Positions 14,649 through 23,401 are shown, numbered from the stretch's first letter. The stretch is 33,545 nt of DNA from Paralactobacillus_A sp963926925 (GCA_963926925.1 CAWUZD010000015.1:1-33545); one strand, 5' to 3'. The notes: generated by a model from the letters alone, not told the origin. A program made the numbers and translations.

Positions 14649-14687
14649 AAAAAAAGGAACACGTTTTAAAAACGTGTTCCTTTTTTT
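14649..14687 (+). terminator. Terminator after ureI
   Basis: Perfect stem AAAGGAACACGTT/AACGTGTTCCTTT with a short A loop followed by a run of seven T (14681-14687). It closes the amt-ureI unit. Confidence 0.92.
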
Positions 14688-14708
14688 ATGCAATTTATTA
14701 TTTGGTAT

Positions 14709-14740
14709 AAAAAAAAAGCATTACCACACAGGTAATGCTT
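14709..14740 (-). terminator. Terminator of the tRNA-Lys gene
   Basis: 10-bp stem AAGCATTACC/GGTAATGCTT (14716-14725 and 14731-14740) with U-run on the minus strand (A at 14709-14717), seven bases downstream of the tRNA 3' end. Confidence 0.88.
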
Positions 14741-14747
14741 CAAATGA

Positions 14748-14820
14748 TGGACCGCCAGGGGATCGAACCCTGGACCCACGGATTAAGAGTCCGTTGCTCT
14801 GCCAGCTGAGCTAGCGATCC
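14748..14820 (-). tRNA. tRNA-Lys(CTT)
   Basis: 73-base cloverleaf: acceptor stem GGATCGC/GCGGTCC, D-arm GCTC...GAGC, anticodon stem ACGGA/TCCGT with loop CTCTTAA (anticodon CTT), variable GGGTC, T-arm CAGGG-TTCGATC-CCCTG, discriminator A. The gene is followed by TCA, so CCA is not encoded and must be added by the CCA-adding enzyme. It stands alone with its own terminator. Confidence 0.96.
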
Positions 14821-14978
14821 ATAAATAACTATCATCCTTACGACATTTATTATATTATCACACCCTTCTCATTTCGTAAAGGGTTTTATCAAAAAATTTT
14901 TTAATTTTTTGGGAGGAAAATGCTAAATACTTTTATTATTAAATTTTATCGATATATTAGAGATGAGGTGATAATTAT

Positions 14979-15488
14979 ATGAAAATTGTTGTACCTACTG
15001 AAAATGGTTATTTAGCTGATAAGTATAGTAAATATGCTGCACCAAGTGAAAAAACCGAAAATCGTCCTAAAATTTCTTTTCCAGTTACTGTTAGTGACTT
15101 ACCAACAGGAACCAAAACATGGGCACTAACCCTAGTTGATTTTGATGCTGTACCAGTTAGTGGTTTTGTATGGATTCATTGGTTAGCTGCTAACATCCCT
15201 GCTAATATCACTCATTTACCTGAAAATGCTAGCTTAAGTGATGCTGTTCCAATGGTCCAAGGTAGTAATTCAACAGCAGGTGGATTAATTGGCCAACCTG
15301 ATTTTACCCAATCACATCGTTACATTGGTCCTACTCCACCTGATAAGGATCATGAATACACATTAACTGTTTATGCTTTAGATACTGAATTAAACTTAAA
15401 AGACGGCTTTTGGTTAAATGAATTTCGGCGTGCAATTAAAGGCCATATTCTTGCTAAAGCTAAAATTAATTTATGGGGTCGTTCATAA
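14979..15488 (+). CDS. YbhB/YbcL-family PEBP-like protein
   Basis: 169-residue cytoplasmic protein of the phosphatidylethanolamine-binding / Raf-kinase-inhibitor-like family. Conserved family segments are WALTLVDFDAVPVSGFVWIHWLAANIPAN (about 46-75), where the D-x-D-A-P-like site and H-W lie (here DFDAV instead of the common DPDAP), the small GS-N-S-T-A-G-G loop, and the HRYIGPTPPDKDHEYTLTVYALD block (about 112-134). The bacterial members have no established reaction. ATG at 14979 with GAGGTGA upstream. A single-gene unit, convergent with the cvpA-like gene and sharing a terminator with it. Confidence 0.85.
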   Translation: MKIVVPTENGYLADKYSKYAAPSEKTENRPKISFPVTVSDLPTGTKTWALTLVDFDAVPVSGFVWIHWLAANIPANITHLPENASLSDAVPMVQGSNSTAGGLIGQPDFTQSHRYIGPTPPDKDHEYTLTVYALDTELNLKDGFWLNEFRRAIKGHILAKAKINLWGRS

Positions 15489-15495
15489 TTTTTGG

Positions 15496-15530
15496 AAAGA
15501 AGATATTATATTTTAATATCTTCTTTTATT
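15496..15530. terminator. Bidirectional terminator between the PEBP-like and CvpA-like genes
   Basis: Stem AAAGAAGATATTA/TAATATCTTCTTT (15496-15508 and 15514-15526) with a T-rich right flank. It slightly overlaps the stop codon of the minus-strand gene. Confidence 0.8.
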
Positions 15531-16035
15531 TTGGTTGTAACCATTGCACAAACCAATTGCTAGTGAAAAATGGTGTATTATTAACCATCATTTGCGCTAA
15601 CGTTGAATGTTGATACTGATTGAATAACCAACCATGTGGGAAAAGCAAAACCAAGTTTAAAATAATTACGATAATAATATAAACTAATAAAACACCAACA
15701 GCTGCCCCTGTTAGTTCATTAATTTGTTTAATAAGTGGAATTTTGGCAAATTTATTAATAAGCCGAATAATTAATCTTAATAACCAACTACCAATTCCAA
15801 ATATTAGCAAAAAAGCAAGAACATGTATCCCACGATTAAACATCGTGCTATTTTGATGAACAAATGTTGACATAATATTACTAATAATATTACCGAACGT
15901 CTGATAATATGTCTTGGTAATAATTAGTAAAATAATATAACCAACTACATACATAATTTCGGTAATAAGACCATGACGCCAGCCATGATGCCAACCAATT
16001 ATTAAAAGTAATAAAATTGCTAAAGATAAAATCAT
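15526..16035 (-). CDS. CvpA-family membrane protein
   Basis: 169-residue membrane protein with about four hydrophobic helices (roughly 2-16, 27-45, 68-90, 108-132), which matches the CvpA family. Characteristic features are the first helix ending GWHHGWRHGLITEIMYVVGY and the LIKQINELTGAAVGVLLV segment. CvpA homologues were first linked to colicin V production and purine-gene expression; the biochemical role in lactobacilli is not settled. Single gene, divergent from the glycosyltransferase operon. ATG at 16035 preceded by AAGCGAGC, a weak ribosome site. Confidence 0.82.
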   Translation of the reverse strand: MILSLAILLLLIIGWHHGWRHGLITEIMYVVGYIILLIITKTYYQTFGNIISNIMSTFVHQNSTMFNRGIHVLAFLLIFGIGSWLLRLIIRLINKFAKIPLIKQINELTGAAVGVLLVYIIIVIILNLVLLFPHGWLFNQYQHSTLAQMMVNNTPFFTSNWFVQWLQPK

Positions 16036-16182
16036 ATTAAAAGCTCGCTTTCTTGCGTATTATTTGATATATGGGTTTTATCATAATACTATTCATTTTT
16101 AAATTCATTAGTATTTTAATAATATTTAGAGTAAAATAAGTTTTTAGATATTTTAATTAATAGAGTGAGGTTTTGTATAATT

Positions 16183-17163
16183 ATGGCAAAAACACGATTA
16201 ACTATCGTCGTTCCATGTTATAACGAAGAAGAAGTTCTTCCAAAAAGTTCTACTGTATTAGCAAATATTTTGCATAAAATGATTGATAATGGTCAAATTG
16301 CTAAAGATAGTCAAATTTTATTTGTTGATGATGGTAGTAAAGATAGAACTTGGGAAATTATCCATGAATTAGAAGAAAAAGATTCTTGCTTTAGCGGCAT
16401 TCGCTTTAGTCGTAACTATGGCCACCAAAATGCCTTAGTTGCAGGAATGACAACTGCATACAAATATTCTGATGCAGTAATTACCATTGATTCTGATTTA
16501 CAAGATGATCCTAACTTAATTCCCGAAATGGTTGCTAAGTATCAAGAAGGTAATGACGTTGTCTTTGCTGTCCGCAATGACCGGAGCACTGACTCAGCCT
16601 TCAAGCGTGATACTGCTGAAATGTTCTATAAGATAATGAGCAAATTAGGTGTTGATATGGTCCCTGATCATGCTGATTATCGTCTTTTAAGTCACCGTGC
16701 TTTAGGTGAATTATTAAAATTCACTGAACATGATCCTTTCTTACGTGGTTTAGTTCCACAATTAGGTTTCCCATCAACTAAGTTATATTACAAACGAGCA
16801 CCACGGGCAGCCGGCGAATCAAAATATCCACTTAAAAAGATGATTAAGTTTGCTCTTGATGGTATCACATCTAATTCCGTAACACCATTAAAAGCATTAG
16901 CAGTTGTTGGTGCAGGTGTTACCGCAATTGGTGGCATTATTGGTATTGTTGATCTCGTTAAATTATGTCTTGGATATGACGAAACATTACTTAATGGTTT
17001 GATGATTTCAATGTGGATTCTTGGTGGTATCAATCTTACTGGATTAGGAATCGTTGGTACTTATGTTGGTAAAGTATTTACTGAAGCTAAAAATCGTCCT
17101 CGTTATATTATTCAAGAAGATGATTACACTCCACAATTTTCACATAATGAAAAAGACAATTAA
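16183..17163 (+). CDS. Family 2 glycosyltransferase, polyprenyl-phosphate type (GtrB/CsbB-like)
   Basis: Membrane-anchored GT2 enzyme that probably transfers a sugar from a nucleotide donor to undecaprenyl phosphate. The start is placed at the ATG at 16183 (MAKTRLTIVVPCYNEEE, 326 residues); a longer frame begins with GTG at 16165, but that codon lies in the GAGTGAGG ribosome site. Domains: GT-A fold at 5-220 with VVPCYNEEE (9-17), the DDGSKDRT loop (49-56), DSDLQDDP (103-110, metal binding) and the ADYRLLSHRAL segment typical of DPM1/GtrB relatives, then two C-terminal helices at about 230-295 for membrane insertion. It lies 28 bases before a large GT-C-like membrane protein, suggesting a lipid-linked sugar donor plus transferase pair for cell-wall polymer or lipoteichoic acid decoration. 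Sugar and acceptor unknown. Confidence 0.88.
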   Translation: MAKTRLTIVVPCYNEEEVLPKSSTVLANILHKMIDNGQIAKDSQILFVDDGSKDRTWEIIHELEEKDSCFSGIRFSRNYGHQNALVAGMTTAYKYSDAVITIDSDLQDDPNLIPEMVAKYQEGNDVVFAVRNDRSTDSAFKRDTAEMFYKIMSKLGVDMVPDHADYRLLSHRALGELLKFTEHDPFLRGLVPQLGFPSTKLYYKRAPRAAGESKYPLKKMIKFALDGITSNSVTPLKALAVVGAGVTAIGGIIGIVDLVKLCLGYDETLLNGLMISMWILGGINLTGLGIVGTYVGKVFTEAKNRPRYIIQEDDYTPQFSHNEKDN

Positions 17164-17191
17164 AAACATACAAATATAGGTAATAATAAAC

Positions 17192-19360
17192 ATGTTAGCA
17201 AAGTTTAGACAAGGTTTTGCGTGGCTTCTCGCCGCGCTTTTATTAGTTGCTTTAGTTTTAGCAACAGCGCAACCAGTCGACTATTTAATTATGCGTCACT
17301 GGTTCATTCCTATCGTCATGGTCTTAGTTGTTGCATTATCATTATTAATAATTGTTAAAATTCAACAATTATTTAAAAAAATGAATGCTAAGCAACGCCG
17401 CATTTACTGGATAGTATTAATTGCATTAATTGTCATTGCACAATTATTTGTATTGTTTAATTTTGTTCCTTATGGCGAAGCCGATTCATTCTTTGTTCGT
17501 AAGCAAGCTTTAGCTTTAGCTGAAGGTAGTCGTCATTGGAATAACTATTTTTATACATATACTAACAATTTAAATTACACTATTTTCGATAGTTGGCTTA
17601 TTAAGTTAGGTCGTTGCTTCGGAATGAAGTACCCATGGATTTTCATTAACTTTCTTCAATTTGTATGGGTTGATTTAGGTTTATGGGCTAGTGCTGTTAT
17701 CTTAAAATACTGGCAAAAACCAATTGCCAAATTATGGTTACCTTTTATTTGGTTAATTTATATTCCTATTTATTGTTATGGAATTGTTAACTATACTGAC
17801 GTATGGATTTTACCTATTCCAATGATGGTAATGGCTTGCGAATTAAATTGGCGTCATCAAACCGGTAAAAAGCAAATTTTGCCTGCATTAGGAATAATTT
17901 TAGGAATTACCTTTGCCCTCATGATGAAAGCTAATATGATTGTTCTCGCCATTGCTTTAATTATGAGTTTATGCTTTGATCCTATTAAAGCTAAGAAATC
18001 ATGGTTAAAGGTATTAGGATTAGTTATTCCCCTATTACTTGCAATAATAATTTCAGTGCCAGTTGGCCATCATTTGGCATATCATTATGGCTTTAATAAA
18101 GATAACAAACAAGAATTACCGGCAACTAGTTGGATATATATGAGTTTAAATCCACAAACGAACGGCCTTTATAATTCTTCTGATGCCTATACACAAATGA
18201 ATCTTAAGAGTGTTCAAGCTCGTAAAGAATTTGAAAAAGTCGGTATCAAACAACGGATTAAGCAAAAAGGTATTCGGGGGATGAGTGCTTTATGGCGCCG
18301 TAAAGCACGGGTATTCTTAGCTAATGGCGATGTCGATTGCATGCGGTTAACATCACAATGGCAAAAAGTACCGCACTGGTTTATTGCTCATATTAACGGC
18401 ATTCAATTCTGGATTGGTAATTCATTGCAGTTCCTTTACCTAACTAGTTTAGTTGGTGCGCTTTTACTTTTTATTCCACAACAAAATAAAAAGAAAAATT
18501 GGCATTTCTTAACATTAGGTTTATTCATTATTGGCCTTTCAATTTTCCATATTATCTTTTGGGAAGTTGAAGAACGTTATGCTTTGCCAATTATGATACC
18601 AATTATGCTTTTTGGAATGAGCGGCTGGAGTCGTTTACCAGTATTAACATTTAGTCGTCATTTCCAAAAATTAGGTTCAATTGTTGTCATTCCGGTTTTA
18701 CTTGGCGTTATTTATTATGGTGAAGTAAATCAATTGACAAGACCATCAACCCAATATTCTAATACTAATATTCAATCACGTGGTCTTTACTATGAACCAT
18801 TCGCAATTAAACTTAAACCAGGACAAACTATTACTACTAAGATTAAGGTACCATCCAGATCAGTCCAATTGAATCTTATTCCTGTTAATGCGCAACAATA
18901 CGAGTTATACCAATTAACAAAGAAACCGATGGATTGGACTACTCCTGCTACGTATACAGGTGGTTTAGTTAATGTTAATGTTAGCTATCATAATAAAACC
19001 ATTGCGCAATTAAATAATGTTAACCCAGTTACAACTGAAAACATTACTTTTAATAAATACATTAACAATGGAATTATTAAGGTAAGTATTAAGAATGTTG
19101 GTTTCGAAGATGTTTATTATGGTGTTGGTAAATCTAATTATCCATTAGCTTATGCACCAATTGATGGTTATCAACACACTTATCTCCGTTTCCAAGTAAG
19201 AAACATTTATACTGGTTCAGTAATTTCATCAGCAATGTTGAAGTTATTCACATTACTTTATGCAGTACTAGCATATGTAATTCTTTGGACAAGCGGATTT
19301 AAGCCTGATACTAAGTTAAAGCAATTAACTAATATTAATTGGCAAACTACTAAAGATTAA
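17192..19360 (+). CDS. Polytopic GT-C-type glycosyltransferase-like membrane protein
   Basis: 722-residue membrane protein. There are two N-terminal helices (about 10-60), further helices to about 310, a short soluble segment, a second helix group at about 415-520, an extracellular beta-rich domain (about 530-685), and a final helix near 690-710. The first outer loop holds FVPYGEADSFFVRKQ, an acidic motif in the place where GT-C enzymes (PMT, ArnT, YfhO) carry catalytic Asp/Glu. With the preceding GT2 gene it resembles the CsbB-YfhO arrangement that glycosylates lipoteichoic acid in Bacillus subtilis; a GtrA/GtcA flippase, the usual third part, is not present here. The ribosome site is weak, so translation may depend on the upstream gene. 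Substrate not known; a plain unknown membrane protein is the fallback. Confidence 0.72.
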   Translation: MLAKFRQGFAWLLAALLLVALVLATAQPVDYLIMRHWFIPIVMVLVVALSLLIIVKIQQLFKKMNAKQRRIYWIVLIALIVIAQLFVLFNFVPYGEADSFFVRKQALALAEGSRHWNNYFYTYTNNLNYTIFDSWLIKLGRCFGMKYPWIFINFLQFVWVDLGLWASAVILKYWQKPIAKLWLPFIWLIYIPIYCYGIVNYTDVWILPIPMMVMACELNWRHQTGKKQILPALGIILGITFALMMKANMIVLAIALIMSLCFDPIKAKKSWLKVLGLVIPLLLAIIISVPVGHHLAYHYGFNKDNKQELPATSWIYMSLNPQTNGLYNSSDAYTQMNLKSVQARKEFEKVGIKQRIKQKGIRGMSALWRRKARVFLANGDVDCMRLTSQWQKVPHWFIAHINGIQFWIGNSLQFLYLTSLVGALLLFIPQQNKKKNWHFLTLGLFIIGLSIFHIIFWEVEERYALPIMIPIMLFGMSGWSRLPVLTFSRHFQKLGSIVVIPVLLGVIYYGEVNQLTRPSTQYSNTNIQSRGLYYEPFAIKLKPGQTITTKIKVPSRSVQLNLIPVNAQQYELYQLTKKPMDWTTPATYTGGLVNVNVSYHNKTIAQLNNVNPVTTENITFNKYINNGIIKVSIKNVGFEDVYYGVGKSNYPLAYAPIDGYQHTYLRFQVRNIYTGSVISSAMLKLFTLLYAVLAYVILWTSGFKPDTKLKQLTNINWQTTKD

Positions 19361-19400
19361 AAAAAGGATTTCGTAAGTTAAACTTACGAAATCCTTTTTT
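19360..19400. terminator. Bidirectional terminator after the GT-C-like gene
   Basis: Perfect 18-bp stem AAAAAAGGATTTCGTAAG/CTTACGAAATCCTTTTTT with a 5-base loop. It separates the plus-strand glycosyltransferase pair from the minus-strand regulator, with poly-T on both outgoing sides. Confidence 0.92.
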
Positions 19401-19401
19401 A

Positions 19402-20283
19402 TTAATCAAATTTATGCGTTTTATGATACTTTTTAACCAATTTCAAACAATTTTCATCATGATTAAATGATGCAAATCCTTCAGCATAATTTACATAGGT
19501 ATTAATCTGATCTTGATAACGATCATTATCAATATGATATAAATTACGCGCCATTGATAAATAAGCATATTCAACGGCTGGTACAGGATGAATATCAGAT
19601 AAACGTTGCAATGATTTAGTAATTAATTGGTTACTATAACGATAATCCTTACACTTAGCATAAAATTCAGCTACATTACGAATAATTGCTAAAACACCAT
19701 TTAATTCACTAGTAGTTTTTAATGGTAAATCAGTAATCATCATATATGCTTTATCAAAATAATACTTAGCTTTATTTTTATCTTGCTTACCTTCGTAAAC
19801 TAGACCTAAACCATTTAATGATAAAGCTTCAATCAAGAAATTATCATCATCGTTAATCTCATTATGATTCTGTAATACTAAGTTAAATTCAAATTGCGCA
19901 TCGTCAATATTATGATCATAATTGAAAGCAATCATCCCTGCATCATAGTGATACAAAGGTAAACGTTCTGCTTTTAATTTTTTAATATTTATTTTTTTGA
20001 AAATACGTTTTGCTTCCTTATAATTCATTGAGTCAATATTGCGATTAACTTGATTAAACAATTCTGAAATAGAATCATCAACAGGATTAGTAAATTCTGA
20101 TAATACTTGGTTGGGCGTTAAGTGTAGCCGCATACAAATCTTAATTAAAATATCTACTAAAGGTGGAATATTTTTATTTTCCATCTTACTAATGGTTGCT
20201 TGGGTGCAAATGCCTTTAGCTAATTCAGCTTGTGAATAGCCAAGTTTTTTGCGCCGCTCCATAATAACATGACCTAATAACAT
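19402..20283 (-). CDS. XRE-family regulator with TPR-like C-terminus (PlcR/Rgg type)
   Basis: Cytoplasmic transcription regulator of 293 residues. The start is at the ATG at 20283 (MLLGHVIMERRKKLG) with GGAGTGA upstream; a longer frame starting at 20328 lacks a ribosome site. Residues about 4-60 are an XRE HTH (RKKLGYSQAELAKGICTQATISKMEN). Residues about 70-290 are helical and repeat-like, with TPR-style patterns such as NGLGLVYEGKQDKNKAKYYFDKAYMM. This is the RRNPP architecture, whose members usually bind a short secreted peptide. No small peptide gene with a signal sequence was found beside it. Convergent with the glycosyltransferase pair and upstream of nothing obvious, so its targets are unknown. 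Confidence 0.85.
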   Translation of the reverse strand: MLLGHVIMERRKKLGYSQAELAKGICTQATISKMENKNIPPLVDILIKICMRLHLTPNQVLSEFTNPVDDSISELFNQVNRNIDSMNYKEAKRIFKKINIKKLKAERLPLYHYDAGMIAFNYDHNIDDAQFEFNLVLQNHNEINDDDNFLIEALSLNGLGLVYEGKQDKNKAKYYFDKAYMMITDLPLKTTSELNGVLAIIRNVAEFYAKCKDYRYSNQLITKSLQRLSDIHPVPAVEYAYLSMARNLYHIDNDRYQDQINTYVNYAEGFASFNHDENCLKLVKKYHKTHKFD

Positions 20284-20337
20284 ATAAGTTTCACTCCGCA
20301 AAAGTATAATTTCTATTTTATACAACATGTATTTATA

Positions 20338-20367
20338 ATTATATAATAATTATAATAATAAATACAA
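20338..20367 (-). promoter_or_regulatory. Candidate promoter of the PlcR/Rgg-like regulator
   Basis: Minus strand TTGTAT (20362-20367), 18-base spacer, TATAAT (20338-20343). The surrounding DNA is almost entirely A+T, so chance matches are likely. A short inverted repeat ATACA-ACA-TGTAT lies just downstream. Confidence 0.4.
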
Positions 20368-20472
20368 CCGTTTATAATATAAATTATTATAGACTTACTT
20401 TTAATAAGTATTGCTTTTTATATATTTTTTCTTTATAAAATGATTATTTTATAGTCGTTTTAAAGCCAAAAT

Positions 20473-20507
20473 AAAAAAGACATTTATTTTTTATAAATGC
20501 CTTTTTT
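20473..20507 (-). terminator. Terminator after rplI
   Basis: Stem AAAAAAGACATTTAT/ATAAATGCCTTTTTT with one mismatch and a T-rich loop, about 25 bases beyond the rplI stop. U-run on the minus strand (A at 20473-20478). It marks the end of the ribosomal operon. Confidence 0.8.
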
Positions 20508-20530
20508 AATACTAAATTAATAATTTATAA

Positions 20531-20983
20531 TTATTTTTCACTAATATGAACACGAATCGTAGCATCAACACCTGGTAACAATTGAACATTGACATTACGA
20601 TAACCCATTGCACGAATTGGTTCAGGTAAATCAATTTTACGTTTATCAACCTTGATACCATATTGTTTTTCTAAGGCTTGTGCAATTTGTTTACTTGGTA
20701 CTGAGCCGAATAAACGACCATCTTTACCAGCTTTAGATTTAATTTCAACGACTGTTTTATCGTCTTCTAATTTTGCTTTTAATTGTTTAGCTTGAGCAAT
20801 TTCAGCAGCTTTTTGCTTATCTTCAGCATGCTTTTGAGCAGCTAATTCACGAATAGCACCACTTGTTGCTGCTTTCGCCTTACCTTGCTTAATTAAAAAG
20901 TTTTGAGCAAACCCATCAGGTACTTCTTTGACTTCACCACGTTTACCATGGCCACGAACATCTTGTGTAAAAATAACTTTCAT
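20531..20983 (-). CDS. rplI: 50S ribosomal protein L9
   Basis: 150-residue ribosomal protein at the base of the L1 stalk region. It starts MKVIFTQDVRGHGKRGEVKEVPDGFAQNFLIKQGKA, the conserved N-terminal 23S-rRNA-binding domain, joined by a long charged helix (about 40-80) to the C-terminal domain with GKDGRLFGSVPSKQIAQAL. Translation starts at ATG 20983, 25 bases after gdpP. In most Lactobacillales dnaB follows rplI; here a terminator and an unrelated regulator follow. Confidence 0.98.
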   Translation of the reverse strand: MKVIFTQDVRGHGKRGEVKEVPDGFAQNFLIKQGKAKAATSGAIRELAAQKHAEDKQKAAEIAQAKQLKAKLEDDKTVVEIKSKAGKDGRLFGSVPSKQIAQALEKQYGIKVDKRKIDLPEPIRAMGYRNVNVQLLPGVDATIRVHISEK

Positions 20984-21008
20984 GTATAATACTTCCTTTC
21001 ACTATTAA

Positions 21009-23036
21009 TTATTCTTCATCGTCATTTTCATCATCACTATCATCATCATTTTGATGAAGAATAATCGCTAATAATTCATCATGAACTTCCATAACACTCT
21101 TGCCTTCAATTTGGGTAGCGGCATTGCTTAAGTGACCACCACCGCCCATTTCTTCCATTACAATTTGGACGTTAATATCACCTAGGCTCCGTGCTGATAC
21201 CCCTACCTTGCCATCATTACGCCGAATAATGACATATGAAGCATCAATACCTGATAATGATAATAAAGTGTCAGCTGCTTGTGCAGCAATTACAGGATCA
21301 TATGGTTCATCATTTGCTCCCATACATAATGCCACATTTGGCATTACCATTTCAACTGTATCAACCAAGTGATTCTTTTCCAAATAATTATTAATATTTT
21401 CCTTTAATAATTTTTGAACCATAATCGCATTTGCACCAACAGAACGCAAATAACTAGCTGCATCAAAAGTTCGTGTTCCTGTTCGTAATGAAAATGAATG
21501 TGTATCAACAGTAATACCAGCCAACATTGCCGTTGCTTCAATTTTATTAATTGCTTCAGCATTCTTAGGTTGATATTCAAACATTTCAGTAACTAATTCA
21601 CATGTTGATGAAGCATAAGGTTCAATATAAACCAGCATTGGATTCTTAGGAAATTCTTCGCCACGCCGGTGATGATCAATTACGATAGTCCGGTTAGTTA
21701 ATTTATTATATAACTCCGGACTAATTGAAATTGATGGTTTAGAATGATCCACCATAATTAATAAACTGTTAACAGTTACTCGGTCAATCGCATCAACTGG
21801 TGTAATAATACTTTCCTCATCTTGAGGATATTCTTGAACTTCTTTTAATAACCGTTGCACATCAGTGTGCAATGTATCCGGATTAACAACTACCCAACAT
21901 TTTTTGTTATTCATTTGAGCAATCCGACGAATACCTAACGATGCACCTAATGAATCCATATCAGGATGATTATGACCCATAACAAAAATTTGGTCAGCTT
22001 GTTTAAATAAATCTTGCATTGCTTGTGAAATCATCCGCGCACGAACACGGGTCCGCTTTTCCATTGGATTAGTTTGACCACCATAAAAACGTGCTGGTTC
22101 ACCGCTATTCTTAACTACTACCTGGTCACCACCACGACCTAGGGCAAGATCTAAGTAACTTTGCGAGTCATTAGCAAGTTGTGCTAAGTTATGATCACCA
22201 TAAGCAATACCAACACTTAATGTTAATGGGTAATTTTGTTTAGAAGTTGCTTCACGAATTGTATCAAGAATAGTGAACTTATCCTTTTCCAATAACTTTA
22301 AAGCACGCATATAACCCATTAAGAAGAAATGATCATCATCAACCCGCTTTAAGAAAAGATGAAACTCATTAGCCCAGTCAGATAATAAATTAGTTACATA
22401 ATTACTTAAATTAGAAACAGTTTGATCATCCATCGTTTGGGTAACTTCATCATAGTTATCTAAAAACAATTGTCCAATTACAATTTGTTCTTCTTGATAA
22501 TGACGCTGTAATTGCATGTACTTCGTTGTTTCAATAAAGTACATGGCATTAATACTAGGTTGCACAGTAACTTGAAAATCATTATTATGCCAATGAATAT
22601 TATGAACTGTCGTATCCTTAGTGAGCACAATTGTTGAAAATTGTTGATCTAATTCATTAATTTTCTTATTAATGATATTATCATCACCAATAATATGTTG
22701 AATGAACGGATTAACCCATTGAATACGATAATCCTTATTATAAATAATGACACCTACAGGCATTTGAATAACTGCTTCTTGTTCACCAACTTTGGCACGA
22801 TATGACAAGTCAGATACATAATCATGCGTCCGTTGCATAATTGTTTCCATTACATAAACAGAAACACCAAAAATTGTAATCAATAATAGCAATAATATAA
22901 TAGCCAAAAGTGGTGCAATCATAAACGCAACTATTACGCTTATAACATCTAATAAAAATGATGCTAGTGTAATCGTTCGTAAATGTGTATCTTGCCAAAA
23001 AAGTGGTGTCCGTAAATGTGAAAATAATTTTTTCAT
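21009..23036 (-). CDS. gdpP: Cyclic-di-AMP phosphodiesterase GdpP
   Basis: Membrane phosphodiesterase that degrades cyclic di-AMP to pApA, affecting osmotic balance and cell-wall stress. The 675 residues have two N-terminal helices (about 22-65), a PAS-like domain (about 85-150), a degenerate GGDEF domain (about 175-305, with DDDHFF where GGDEF would be) and a DHH/DHHA1 module from about 345. Catalytic motifs visible are GHNHPDMDS (354-362), VDH, IDHHRRGEE and the C-terminal GGGGH. The C-terminus ends in an unusually acidic Asp/Glu tail. It lies before rplI as in most Firmicutes. A terminator separates it from rpsR, so it likely has its own promoter. Confidence 0.96.
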   Translation of the reverse strand: MKKLFSHLRTPLFWQDTHLRTITLASFLLDVISVIVAFMIAPLLAIILLLLLITIFGVSVYVMETIMQRTHDYVSDLSYRAKVGEQEAVIQMPVGVIIYNKDYRIQWVNPFIQHIIGDDNIINKKINELDQQFSTIVLTKDTTVHNIHWHNNDFQVTVQPSINAMYFIETTKYMQLQRHYQEEQIVIGQLFLDNYDEVTQTMDDQTVSNLSNYVTNLLSDWANEFHLFLKRVDDDHFFLMGYMRALKLLEKDKFTILDTIREATSKQNYPLTLSVGIAYGDHNLAQLANDSQSYLDLALGRGGDQVVVKNSGEPARFYGGQTNPMEKRTRVRARMISQAMQDLFKQADQIFVMGHNHPDMDSLGASLGIRRIAQMNNKKCWVVVNPDTLHTDVQRLLKEVQEYPQDEESIITPVDAIDRVTVNSLLIMVDHSKPSISISPELYNKLTNRTIVIDHHRRGEEFPKNPMLVYIEPYASSTCELVTEMFEYQPKNAEAINKIEATAMLAGITVDTHSFSLRTGTRTFDAASYLRSVGANAIMVQKLLKENINNYLEKNHLVDTVEMVMPNVALCMGANDEPYDPVIAAQAADTLLSLSGIDASYVIIRRNDGKVGVSARSLGDINVQIVMEEMGGGGHLSNAATQIEGKSVMEVHDELLAIILHQNDDDSDDENDDEE

Positions 23037-23087
23037 ATTAACAACGACCCCAAATTTACATAATAAATTGTTAAGAATACTCTAAAT

Positions 23088-23096
23088 ATTCTACCA
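23088..23096 (-). promoter_or_regulatory. Candidate extended -10 promoter of gdpP-rplI
   Basis: Minus strand TGGTAGAAT (TG, one base, TAGAAT) just downstream of the rpsR terminator and about 50 bases before gdpP. The -35 region is poor. Confidence 0.38.
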
Positions 23097-23112
23097 CATT
23101 GCCTATTATATT

Positions 23113-23148
23113 AAAAAAGAGGCTTGGAAACACTTCCAAACCTCTTTT
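23113..23148 (-). terminator. Terminator after rpsR
   Basis: Stem AAAAGAGGTTTGGAA/TTCCAAGCCTCTTTT on the minus strand (one G-U pair), followed by a U-run (A at 23113-23118). It ends the rpsF-ssb-rpsR unit. Confidence 0.88.
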
Positions 23149-23161
23149 AATTTATTACTTA

Positions 23162-23401
23162 TTAGTCTTCATCAGCGATAAATGGTAATAATCCCATAAT
23201 CCGTGCACGCTTGATAGCAACTGTTAATTTACGTTGATTCTTAGCACTTGTACCAGTTACACGACGAGGTAAAATCTTACCACGTTCTGAAATGAAACGC
23301 TTTAATAAGTCTGTATCTTTATAATCAATATATTCAATATGATTTGCGGCGATGTAGTCAACCTTGCGGCGACGACGACCGAAACGACGTGTTTGAGCCA
23401 T
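23162..23401 (-). CDS. rpsR: 30S ribosomal protein S18
   Basis: 79-residue ribosomal protein that pairs with S6 on the platform of the 30S subunit. The start is the ATG at 23401 (MAQTRRFGRRRRKVDYIAAN); a GTG three codons upstream is part of the AGGAGTGA ribosome site. The core IDYKDTDLLKRFISERGKILPRRVTGT and the end KRARIMGLLPF are conserved. 24 bases after ssb, the usual order rpsF-ssb-rpsR. Confidence 0.98.
   Translation of the reverse strand: MAQTRRFGRRRRKVDYIAANHIEYIDYKDTDLLKRFISERGKILPRRVTGTSAKNQRKLTVAIKRARIMGLLPFIADED

Noticed and set aside
14748..14820. tRNA-Lys 3' end facing the urease block, as an island integration site
   Set aside because: No second copy of the tRNA 3' end and no integrase gene were found in the window, so there is no direct support for integration.
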